DNA from: DATMER01 sp963741305
GTDB lineage: Bacteria > Acidobacteriota > Thermoanaerobaculia > Multivoradales > UBA5704
DNA: 64,000 nucleotides
Assembly: GCA_963741305.1 (NCBI GenBank)
Contig: CAVUHL010000003.1
Location: forward strand, 6,200,001-6,264,000
Direction of reading: 5' to 3'
Both the position numbers and the translations under genes were made by a program. Below the pieces are notes generated by a model. The model ran no database searches, was not told the origin of the DNA, and saw only the letters and a program-made list of their open reading frames with translations. Below are positions 44,826-51,925 of this stretch, piece after piece. The first letter of the stretch is position 1. Each line of letters opens with the position of its first letter.

Positions 44826-45203
44826 CTATTCCCTTAGAAGGGCGCGGGCTCCCGCGAGAAACGTGCGCGCTTGCTCCAGCACTTCTTCCACGCGTTCGCT
44901 GCTCACCAGGGTTTCCGCATCATAGTCCTCTTGGAGTCGGAGATCGAAGGCATTGATGAGCCAGCGGTGGAACTTGGGATCGAGCAGGCCGGACTTCGAG
45001 AACTCTTTGCCGTAGGCCGCATGCAGCGCGCCGTGCTTGCTGAACGTCTGATCGCGTTCATGGAGCAGTGCTTCGGCGGTGTAGAACATCGCATAGTAAG
45101 CGCGGCCCGCGGCGAATTCGGGGCCGGAGGCCACGAGCAGGACGTCGGCGGCCTGAATGGCACGTTCCGCTTTTTCGAGGAGGTGGCGAGTGCCCTCCTT
45201 CAT
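44826..45203 (-). CDS. HEPN-domain protein (toxin partner of MNT)
   Basis: A 125-residue helical protein of the HEPN family. The core EFAAGRAYYAMFYTAEALLH carries the Arg of the R-x4-6-H motif; where RNase-type members often have His after MF, this one has Tyr. In MNT-HEPN systems the HEPN protein is an RNase toxin held in check by AMP transfer from the partner. ATG 45203 overlaps the stop of the MNT gene as ATGA, so translation is coupled. Length is normal for the short class. Confidence 0.85.
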   Translation of the reverse strand: MKEGTRHLLEKAERAIQAADVLLVASGPEFAAGRAYYAMFYTAEALLHERDQTFSKHGALHAAYGKEFSKSGLLDPKFHRWLINAFDLRLQEDYDAETLVSSERVEEVLEQARTFLAGARALLRE

Positions 45204-45523
45204 GCGGCTCTGGCCTGCTCGCGGACGTTCGAGAGGAACGGGCTGTCGCGATGCTGCCAAGCCGAAGAGGAGACGAAGACCCGGCTGATACTGACTTCGT
45301 AGTCGAGGGAAAGCTCGGAGATGAGATAGCCCGTGTGCTCGATCTCCTGTCCGTAGTCCTTTACCTGGTCGAGCACGATCAGGATATCGACATCGGACTC
45401 GGGGGTTGCCTCGGCGCGGGCGTAGGAGCCGAAGAGATAGATTCCCGCGAGACGGTCACCATAGAGATGCTCGAGCCCACGGCGGAGCTTGGCGAGCAGC
45501 TCTTCGATTTTGGCCTCCGGCAT
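45200..45523 (-). CDS. Minimal nucleotidyltransferase (MNT antitoxin)
   Basis: A 107-residue nucleotidyltransferase with the signature GSYARAEATPESDVDILI (G-S-x10-D-x-D) and a final catalytic Asp-containing strand LDYEVSISRVFV. It would modify the HEPN toxin by AMP transfer. It precedes and overlaps the HEPN gene. No upstream gene on this strand until 46086, which is separated by the palindrome array. Confidence 0.88.
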   Translation of the reverse strand: MPEAKIEELLAKLRRGLEHLYGDRLAGIYLFGSYARAEATPESDVDILIVLDQVKDYGQEIEHTGYLISELSLDYEVSISRVFVSSSAWQHRDSPFLSNVREQARAA

Positions 45524-45719
45524 CGTGTCCTCCCGCGAGCCATTCTACAGGTTCCTCCTGTGCCTATTCCATCCTCGACGAGATGTCCGAAGCGGTTCTC
45601 GCGGCCTTGCAGGCCGCAAGGACGCTGTGACCTGGTTTCCCAGGGCATCGGCCTTCGGCCTCAGCCCCGGGCTGGGCTCTGCCGACCCGCTGGGCCGGGT
45701 TTGTTTGCTGGCGGGTCCA

Positions 45720-46040
45720 AGGAGCTTGGAACGCATCCAAGCTGTCCAGATCCAATCTAAGAAGCTTAGATCGCCGCGAAGGGGCTTAAATCGGATTTAA
45801 GAGGCTTAAATCGGATCTAAGGATCTTCGGCCGGTCCTAAGCGCCTTGCGGGCGGATTTAAGGAGCTTAAATTGGATTTAAGCCGCTTAGATCCGATCTA
45901 AGGAGCTTAGATCGCCGCGAAGGAGCTTAGATCGGATCTAAGAAGCTCCGGCCGGATCTAAGGATCTTAAATTTGGAGCGAGGGCGCTTAGATTGGATTT
46001 AAGGATCTTGGGACGGATCTAAGGGGCTTAAATCAGCTCG
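45720..46040. repeat. Array of about 15 palindromic units, 20-bp period
   Basis: The units are 17-bp imperfect palindromes, best seen as CTTAGATCCGATCTAAG and CTTAAATCGGATTTAAG, separated by three bases. Half-sites are drawn from a few words (CTTAGATC, CTTAAATC, CTTCGCGGC, CTTCGGCC). The period is close to 20 bp. No gene fits in 45524-46085; the part before the array (45524-45719) shows only small hairpins. The design matches the arrays at 11230 and 11704 but not their sequence. Confidence 0.85.
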
Positions 46041-46069
46041 CAGGGCTTTTGGGCCTCGAAAGCCCCTGC
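46040..46069 (-). terminator. Terminator of the Septu-like operon
   Basis: On the minus strand GCAGGGGCTTT pairs with AAAGCCCTGC across CGAGGCCCA with a one-base bulge, shortly after the HNH stop at 46086. It has no strong T-run beyond it. Confidence 0.5.
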
Positions 46070-46085
46070 TTGGCGGCTTGAGGCG

Positions 46086-46895
46086 TTAAAGGCCAAACAG
46101 AGCCGGATCGCGCACCACCGCGCGCGCCGCACCGGCATACTCGCATGCATCGGACAAGAGCCCGTTCTCCAGAAGGTCCCTGAAGTCGCGGGCAGCCTCC
46201 GCGTTGCCATCGGCCTCGTACTTGCGGATGAATTTCAGGATGTAGACAGCGGTTTCCACCTTGGTCCGGCGCTGATCTCGAAGGCGGCGGCGCTGGAGAT
46301 GGAAGACGTCGATCGAGACCTCCCCTTTCCGGCTGCCGGCCACCGCCACGACCTGCCCGTCGACCGTGTAGCTCAGGTGTTCCTCTGGGCGGTCCGCGCA
46401 TGGATCGAGTAGGAGCCGCGTTTCAAAGCTCAGATCGCCGTCCGGGGAGAGCGCCCGAGTGGATTCATCCTGCAAGGGGAACTGGTCCAGCTTGCCGCCG
46501 GAGCCCGCGTACCGCAGATCCCCCCACCTTGGCCGATCCCTGCGACGCTGGTTGCAGTGGCTGCAGGACGGGTACAGGTTGGACCATTCGTAGGCGAGCC
46601 AGTAGTAGCCCGGATGGCCGTCGCGCTCGGCGACCCTTCCCTTGGGACGGAAGTGCTCGACATCCCAATCGGAGCCCGCCACGATCTTGGTTTCGCAGTA
46701 GGCGCATTTGTCATGGAACAACTCTTCGAGCGCGGCCCGGACGTGGTCGTGGCCGTAGACGCTCGCCCGGGGCTCATGCGTCCCGGCTTCGCGCAGGGCG
46801 TCCTTCCGAGCTTCGGCGGCAAGGTCAAACCAGGCCTGATCCGGCCGGATCGGCCGTTCTTCCCCATCACGTCGGTCGCGGTCGAGAAAGATCAC
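46086..46895 (-). CDS. HNH endonuclease, PtuB-like (Septu)
   Basis: A 269-residue HNH nuclease. The catalytic core has KCAYCETKI, DWDVEHFRPKGRV (the D-x-E-H motif) and NLYPSCSHCNQRRRD, so two CxxC zinc pairs bracket the HNH site, as in PtuB of Septu systems and related retron effectors. The C-terminus (DVFHLQRRRLRDQRRTKVET) is helical. The best start is GTG 46895, 10 bases after the ATPase stop; the open frame upstream is only a shadow of the ATPase gene. With the ATPase it forms a two-gene Septu-like defence unit. Confidence 0.85.
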   Translation of the reverse strand: MIFLDRDRRDGEERPIRPDQAWFDLAAEARKDALREAGTHEPRASVYGHDHVRAALEELFHDKCAYCETKIVAGSDWDVEHFRPKGRVAERDGHPGYYWLAYEWSNLYPSCSHCNQRRRDRPRWGDLRYAGSGGKLDQFPLQDESTRALSPDGDLSFETRLLLDPCADRPEEHLSYTVDGQVVAVAGSRKGEVSIDVFHLQRRRLRDQRRTKVETAVYILKFIRKYEADGNAEAARDFRDLLENGLLSDACEYAGAARAVVRDPALFGL

Positions 46896-46905
46896 CGGCG
46901 GCAGA

Positions 46906-48108
46906 TCAGAGGTTGTGCTTCTCGACGAGCTGCTTGAGCTGGCGGACCATGTCGCTCTCCCGCGACTCGGGGGTGGGGCGTTGCCCGATCTCCAGGGCCA
47001 GACTGCGGAGCTCGCGGGTCTCGGCGTTTCCGCGCGTTGCCTTCGGAATGGCAGCGAGCTCGTGGTAGCGGCCGACCTTCTCGCGCATCTCGGGGGCATA
47101 GATCTCGGTGTCGAAGAGGCGCTCGTCCTCGAGCATGTCCTCGGCCGAGTAGCCGGTGTAGTCGGGGACGTCCTCTTCCCGGACGACCTCGGCACCTTCA
47201 CGGCGGAGGACGATCAGTTCCTCGGGCTTGACATCGAGCGCGACCAGGGGGCTGTGGGTAGTGGCGATGAGCTGGATCTCGGGAAAGACTTCGGTGATCC
47301 GCGGCAGGATTTCTGCTTGCATCGAAGGATGTAGGTGCTGCTCGATCTCGTCGATCAGGACGATGCCGCGGACGTGGCCTTCGCGGGTGATCCGGTCCGC
47401 ACTCATGGCGCGCCCGTATAAGTCCAACATCCAATTGAAAGTCATCCGATAGCCGTCGGCCCATCCTTCAAGGCGGATCGCTCCACCGATCGAGGGCCCG
47501 GAAAGCTCGACTCCCCCTCCGCGGGGCAGACTGATCTTGTCCTTGGCGCCCAGGCCCAGCACCCTCTTGATCCCCATCAAGGCCGAGTTGTACCTGTCCG
47601 TTCCAAGAAAATCCTGCAAACGGCGGAGCGTCAGCTCCGGATCAATCAGGGCCCGGTTGTAGTCGAAGAGGGTGTAGACGGCATCGGCGACACGATACTC
47701 CCGCCCCGTGTCTGGACCCACTCCATGCCGGCCAGCGCCGTAACCGCAAACAAACGGACTAGGTCGCGGCGTGTTCGGACTGATTGGCCCCTGAAAAGAC
47801 ACATGCTCCTTTCCATTTCTCGTCCCGAAGCTTGTCCCTATCTCGGTGCCATCCTCAAAGGTCACCTCGACACGGCCTGATTTTGACTCGTGGTGGATCA
47901 GTCCCCCAATTGGCTCGGAGATCAGGGTAGTGGCATCCGTCACATCACAAAGCCCCAGGGCAATCCCCCGCAGCACGCTGGTCTTGCAGGTGCCGTTCTT
48001 GCCTATGATCACCGTCCTCTTCCGAGGCAAGCTGTCCTCGCCGGAGAGGTTGATCTCCAGCTCGCGGAAGCCGCGGATGTTCTCCAGGCGGATACGGGAG
48101 ATGTACAT
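46906..48108 (-). CDS. AAA (OLD/RecF-like) ATPase, PtuA-like (Septu)
   Basis: A 400-residue ABC/AAA_21 ATPase. Walker A is GKNGTCKTSV (IIGKNGTCKTSVLRGIALGL), the Walker B/D-loop is GIVLIDEIEQHLHPSMQAEI, and ATTHSPLVAL follows, the usual order in OLD-like defence ATPases. The N-terminus MYISRIRLENIRGFRELEI is typical. Paired with an HNH nuclease gene 10 bp downstream, it matches PtuA of Septu type I. Length is shorter than many PtuA proteins, so a related two-gene system is possible. No retron reverse transcriptase is in the window. Confidence 0.85.
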   Translation of the reverse strand: MYISRIRLENIRGFRELEINLSGEDSLPRKRTVIIGKNGTCKTSVLRGIALGLCDVTDATTLISEPIGGLIHHESKSGRVEVTFEDGTEIGTSFGTRNGKEHVSFQGPISPNTPRPSPFVCGYGAGRHGVGPDTGREYRVADAVYTLFDYNRALIDPELTLRRLQDFLGTDRYNSALMGIKRVLGLGAKDKISLPRGGGVELSGPSIGGAIRLEGWADGYRMTFNWMLDLYGRAMSADRITREGHVRGIVLIDEIEQHLHPSMQAEILPRITEVFPEIQLIATTHSPLVALDVKPEELIVLRREGAEVVREEDVPDYTGYSAEDMLEDERLFDTEIYAPEMREKVGRYHELAAIPKATRGNAETRELRSLALEIGQRPTPESRESDMVRQLKQLVEKHNL

Positions 48109-48156
48109 GAAGGGTATGTTACCTGAGATCGAATCGGCAGGACTTGCAGGAGGGGC

Positions 48157-48193
48157 AAAAAGCCGGGGGGGCGCCTGGCAGCGCGCCCCCCCG
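48157..48193 (-). terminator. Strong terminator of the 48215 gene
   Basis: On the minus strand CGGGGGGGCGC and GCGCCCCCCCG form an 11-bp perfect stem around GCTGCCAGG or so, followed by GCTTTTT. It ends the small-gene transcript 22 bp after its stop and separates it from the Septu-like genes. Confidence 0.85.
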
Positions 48194-48214
48194 ATCTGAC
48201 GGGATACTGACAGG

Positions 48215-48625
48215 CTACTTCACAGAATCAGGAGCCGGGGCGGGGGATGCGGCCAGGGCCTCGGCAGCCGCCTTGGCCTTCTTCGACTGGCGGCGGCGCT
48301 TGATCGTCGCGATCCGTAGCGGCTCCACTCCGAACTCGACCAGCTTCTCATTGCGCTTGCCGTAGTGGTCCTTGAGCGCCTCGCGCAGCATTCGGAAGAT
48401 CTGGTCCCCTTCGTCGATCAGCCGCTGCATGTCCTGCGTGATCGTCTGCCTTGCGGCCGCGAGGGCGGCGTGCTGCGCGTACAGGCTGCGCATCCGCTGC
48501 GAATTGGTCCGCAGGGTGGGGAGCTTGAAGCCCAGGTGCCCGACCTCCGGATCGTTGGTGGTCATGGCCGTGTCGATCTTGTCCCACCCGTTCACCTTGT
48601 TCATGTACAACCGTACGTTGCTCAT
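48215..48625 (-). CDS. Small helical protein, paralogue A
   Basis: A 136-residue protein starting MSNVRLYMNKVNGWDKIDTA, with a long helix LYAQHAALAAARQTITQDM and QRLIDEGDQIFRMLREALKD, the GKRNEKLVEFG motif and an Ala/Lys-rich tail ending APAPDSVK. It is a clear paralogue of the 48702 gene. ATG 48625 is preceded by a near-ideal AGGAGGT. No family name is known to me. A possible DNA- or protein-binding helical scaffold. Confidence 0.72.
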   Translation of the reverse strand: MSNVRLYMNKVNGWDKIDTAMTTNDPEVGHLGFKLPTLRTNSQRMRSLYAQHAALAAARQTITQDMQRLIDEGDQIFRMLREALKDHYGKRNEKLVEFGVEPLRIATIKRRRQSKKAKAAAEALAASPAPAPDSVK

Positions 48626-48701
48626 CTCGAACCTCCTTCCCCTTCCGGGGAGGTGTGCCCGGCGCCATCATTGGCCCGGGTGTACAGCTTGAAAAACCTG
48701 T

Positions 48702-49058
48702 CTACTCCGGCAGCGGAATGGCCGTGCCAGTTCCCTTCGGCAGGGCGGGCAGCGGGTCGATGCCGAACTCGACCAGCTTCGTGTTGCGCTTCCCGTAGAA
48801 GTCCCGGAGCGCCTCGCGCAGGCTGCGGAAGATCTGGTCCCCCTCCTCGATCACCTCCTGCATCTCCTGCGTGATCGTCTGCCTTGCCGCCGCGAGGGCC
48901 GCGTGCTCCGCATACAGGCCGCGCAGCAACTCGCCCTTCCCCCGCAGCTCGGGCACCTTGAAGCCAAGGTGCGCAACCTGCGAGCCGTTGGCGTCCATCG
49001 CCGTGCCCATCTTTTCCCACCCGTTCACCGTGTTCATGTACAGCCTCGGATCGGCCAT
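48702..49058 (-). CDS. Small helical protein, paralogue B
   Basis: A 118-residue protein (MADPRLYMNTVNGWEKMGTA, then LYAEHAALAAARQTITQEM, GDQIFRSLREALRDFYGKRN and TKLVEFGIDPL) that aligns with the 48215 product over about 105 residues. The leader of each gene (48626-48680 and 49059-49113) shares AACCTCCTTCCCCTTCCGGGG and following bases, so the whole unit was duplicated. It is served by the promoter at 49135-49163. Function unknown. Confidence 0.72.
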   Translation of the reverse strand: MADPRLYMNTVNGWEKMGTAMDANGSQVAHLGFKVPELRGKGELLRGLYAEHAALAAARQTITQEMQEVIEEGDQIFRSLREALRDFYGKRNTKLVEFGIDPLPALPKGTGTAIPLPE

Positions 49059-49134
49059 CTCAAACCTCCTTCCCCTTCCGGGGAGGACCGCCCGGCACCT
49101 TCATTGGCTCCGGGCAACTGCATGGAATATGCAT

Positions 49135-49163
49135 ACGCTAGAGAGGTTCAAAGAGTTTGTCAA
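49135..49163 (-). promoter_or_regulatory. Promoter of the paralogue pair
   Basis: On the minus strand a consensus -35 TTGACA (49163-49158) and a -10 TAGCGT (49140-49135) are separated by 17 bp. It drives the 49058 gene after a 75-base leader. It is arranged back to back with the argR promoter. Confidence 0.6.
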
Positions 49164-49172
49164 CCCCTGATC

Positions 49173-49201
49173 TTGACTTTATGCGGGTTTCTCCATAATA
49201 T
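49173..49201 (+). promoter_or_regulatory. Promoter of the argR-like gene
   Basis: TTGACT (49173-49178) and TAATAT (49196-49201) are spaced 17 bp, a near-consensus sigma-70 promoter in an AT-rich patch. AAGGAGGTGG (49210-49219) follows, then ATG at 49223. It may also drive the ATPase and toxin genes of the eCIS. Confidence 0.8.
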
Positions 49202-49222
49202 CCAATCATAAGGAGGTGGAAT

Positions 49223-49741
49223 ATGCCTAGTGACAGAGAGGTACAGGAGAAGAGGAAACTGGCTATCTTGAAGATCCTCAAGGGAGATGAGCCGATCACT
49301 CAGCAAAAGGATCTGGTCGAGAAGCTCAAGGAGATGGGCATACCAGCCACGCAGTCGAGCGTGAGCCGGGACCTGTCCGAGATCGGGGCGGTCCGCATAC
49401 GCGGACAGTGGATGCTCATTGGCATGCACGACGTCGGACTTTTCGAGAAGGTCGCGAATCACGTGACCGACGTCCGGTTCGCCGGACCGAACCTCACTCT
49501 GATCAAGACCCAGCCGGGAGCCGGGGCCCTCGTGGCCCAGGTCATCGAAGAGTCCGAGTGGGACGAGGTCGTGGGCACCGTCGCCGGCCTCAACTCGGTG
49601 CTCGTCCTCTCCCACGACGCCTTCTTCCAGAAGCTCCTCTCCACCCGGCTCCAGGGCTACCTGCGCGACACGCGCCAGGAGACCGAGGACGACGCCCCAT
49701 TCCCGGGGACCAACTGGCGGGTTTCCCGGAAATTCACGTAG
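49223..49741 (+). CDS. argR: ArgR-family transcriptional regulator
   Basis: A 172-residue regulator with the ArgR layout. The winged helix includes LVEKLKEMGIPATQSSVSRD and LSEIGAVRIRG; the C-terminal oligomerisation and arginine-binding domain includes NLTLIKTQPGAGALVAQVIE and VVGTVAGLNSVLVLS. No arginine gene is near. Instead the eCIS ATPase starts 27 bp after its stop, so it may be a regulator of the injection system recruited from ArgR, or just an adjacent gene. Its start is set by AAGGAGG four to eleven bases upstream. Confidence 0.88.
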   Translation: MPSDREVQEKRKLAILKILKGDEPITQQKDLVEKLKEMGIPATQSSVSRDLSEIGAVRIRGQWMLIGMHDVGLFEKVANHVTDVRFAGPNLTLIKTQPGAGALVAQVIEESEWDEVVGTVAGLNSVLVLSHDAFFQKLLSTRLQGYLRDTRQETEDDAPFPGTNWRVSRKFT

Positions 49742-49768
49742 AGAGTGGATTGGGAGGAATGCGCCGCC

Positions 49769-51922
49769 ATGGAACCGTTCAAGTCATCCCTGGAGCATGT
49801 GCTCGCCGAGCTCGAGCGCATCGACCTGCTCATCCGGGTCCAGGTCGAGCGCGCACGCGGCACGCTCCAGGATCAGGGCGAGCTCCAGGGCCTCTACATC
49901 TCCGAGCAGGAGCTGGATGCCCTGCTCGCCGAGCCCGCCGGCTTGCCTCGATGGGCAGCCGTCCCCCATAGGCCCGAAGTCGCGGAGGCGCTCGGACGCC
50001 TTGCCCAGGGGATCGCCGAGCGCAAGGCGGGCAGCAGCGTGGAGTTGAGGTTGACAGAGCTGGCCCGGCGGTTCGAGCTGACTTCTTTCGACCTCGACGC
50101 CCTGCTGGTCACGCTCGCCCCTGAGGTGGACCTCCGCTACGAGCGGCTCTTCGCTTATCTCCAGGACGACGTCACCAAGAGAAGGCCGAGCTTCGACCTC
50201 GTCCTCAACCTGCTCTGCCCCACGTTCGAGGACAAGCTCGCAGCCAGGTCCCGGTTTTCGGGGCAGGCTCCGTTGCTGCGGCATCGGCTGGTCGAGCCTT
50301 TCGACGATCCTTCGCGGCCTCAGCCTCCTCTGCTGGCCCGCTACCTTCGTGCGGATGCCCGGGTGGCGGCCTTCCTCTTTGGGGATGACGGCATCGATGG
50401 CCGGTTGGCTCCTTTTGCCCGCCGGGTGGAGCCGGCGGCCCGGCTGGAGGAGATGGTGCAGGAGCCGGCCTTGAAGGAGCGGCTTCTGGCGCTGGCAGGA
50501 CAGGACGGCAACAGGGTCCTCTATCTTCAGGGGCCTGCCGGCGTGGGCAAGGAGACGACGGCGGAGGCGATTTGCCGCGAGATGGGCCTGCTTCTGCTCA
50601 CGGTGGATCTCGAGCGCTTGCTTGCTGCGGGCGAGGAGACGTTCGAGACGGCCGTGGAGCTGGCGGGGCGCGAGGCGTTGCTTCAGGGCGCGGCGCTGTT
50701 CTGGAACGGTTTCGATCTCTTGCTCGCGGATGACAAGGCGGGTCGGCGCGGGCGGTTCCTGGCTGCTTTGGAGGACCGCCGCGGGTTGACGTTCCTCGCC
50801 GGGGAGTCCGGTTGGGAGCCTTCCGACGCTTTGCACGGCACCGCGTTCACCCGTGTGGAGGTGCCCGTGCCGGGGCATGGCGAGCGCCTGGAGCTCTGGC
50901 TTCGAGTTCTTCCTGAAGCCAAATCTTTGGATCTCGATTCGATCGCGGCCAAGTTCCGCTTTACGGGGGGCCGCATCCGCGATTCCGCTGCCACGGCGCG
51001 CAGCCTGGCCCGGGCCCGCGATCCTCAAGGGAGCACGGTCACGGAGGCTGACCTCTATGCCGCGTGCCGGCTTCAGTCGAGCCAGAAGCTCGCGGCCCTC
51101 GCCCAGAAGATCGTTCCGCGTTACCGGTGGGACGACATCGTCCTGCCCGCGGGGCGCATGGAGCAGCTCCGGGAGATCTGCAACACGCTGCGCTTCCGCT
51201 CGCGTGTGTATGAGGATTGGGGTTTCGGCGGCAAGCTCGCGATGGGCAAGGGGCTCAACGTCCTCTTCTGCGGCCCTTCGGGCACCGGCAAGACCATGGC
51301 TGCCGAGATCCTCGGGAGCGACCTCGGGCTCGACCTCTACAAAATCGATCTGTCGAGCGTCATCAGCAAGTACATCGGCGAGACGGAGAAGAACCTGGCG
51401 CGGATCTTCGACGAGGGGCGCGCTTCGAACGCCATCCTGTTCTTCGACGAGGCCGATGCCGTGTTCGGCAAGCGCACCGAGGTGAAGGACGCCCACGACC
51501 GCTACGCCAACATCGAGGTCAGCTATCTCCTCCAGCGCATGGAGGAGTACGAGGGCATGGTGATCCTCGCTTCCAACCTGCGCAAGAACATGGACGAGGC
51601 GTTCGTGCGCAGGCTGCATTTCACGATCGAGTTTCCGTTCCCCGTCGAGGATGACCGCCGCCGCATCTGGGGCGGCCTCTGGCCCGCGGCCCTGCCGCGC
51701 AGCGCGGACCTCGACCTCGATTTCATGGCCCGCCGCTTCGAGATCCCGGGCGGCAACATCCGCAACATCGCGCTCGCGTCCGCCTTCCTGGCGGCTTCCG
51801 ACGGCGGCGTCGTGACCATGTCCCACCTGATCCGCGCCACTCAGCGCGAGTACCAGAAGATGGGCAAGGTCGTGCTGTCCGGCGAGTTCGGCGAGTACGA
51901 GCGGCTGACCGAGGCACGCTGA
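49769..51922 (+). CDS. eCIS AAA+ ATPase (Afp15/Pvc15-like)
   Basis: A 717-residue protein with two AAA modules, as in the ATPases of extracellular contractile injection systems. The first has Walker A GPAGVGKET, but the place of Walker B (LFWNGFDLLL) lacks the Asp-Glu pair. The second is intact: GPSGTGKTM, AILFFDEADAVFGKR and the arginine-finger region NLRKNMDEAFVRRLHF. The N-terminal 200 residues are helical (LEHVLAELERIDLLIRVQVE). ATG 49769 is chosen over GTG 49745 because GGGAGGAA precedes it. It ends three bases before the toxin-core gene, so it is in one operon. Family members help assemble or load the particle. Confidence 0.88.
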   Translation: MEPFKSSLEHVLAELERIDLLIRVQVERARGTLQDQGELQGLYISEQELDALLAEPAGLPRWAAVPHRPEVAEALGRLAQGIAERKAGSSVELRLTELARRFELTSFDLDALLVTLAPEVDLRYERLFAYLQDDVTKRRPSFDLVLNLLCPTFEDKLAARSRFSGQAPLLRHRLVEPFDDPSRPQPPLLARYLRADARVAAFLFGDDGIDGRLAPFARRVEPAARLEEMVQEPALKERLLALAGQDGNRVLYLQGPAGVGKETTAEAICREMGLLLLTVDLERLLAAGEETFETAVELAGREALLQGAALFWNGFDLLLADDKAGRRGRFLAALEDRRGLTFLAGESGWEPSDALHGTAFTRVEVPVPGHGERLELWLRVLPEAKSLDLDSIAAKFRFTGGRIRDSAATARSLARARDPQGSTVTEADLYAACRLQSSQKLAALAQKIVPRYRWDDIVLPAGRMEQLREICNTLRFRSRVYEDWGFGGKLAMGKGLNVLFCGPSGTGKTMAAEILGSDLGLDLYKIDLSSVISKYIGETEKNLARIFDEGRASNAILFFDEADAVFGKRTEVKDAHDRYANIEVSYLLQRMEEYEGMVILASNLRKNMDEAFVRRLHFTIEFPFPVEDDRRRIWGGLWPAALPRSADLDLDFMARRFEIPGGNIRNIALASAFLAASDGGVVTMSHLIRATQREYQKMGKVVLSGEFGEYERLTEAR

Positions 51923-51925
51923 TCC

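Noticed and set aside
45720..46040. CRISPR array
   Set aside because: The units are 17-bp palindromes with 3-bp gaps. There are no unique spacers of 25-40 bp and no cas gene in the window.
46086..48108. Retron defence system
   Set aside because: The ATPase and HNH pair resembles retron effectors, but no reverse transcriptase or msr/msd-like RNA was found nearby.
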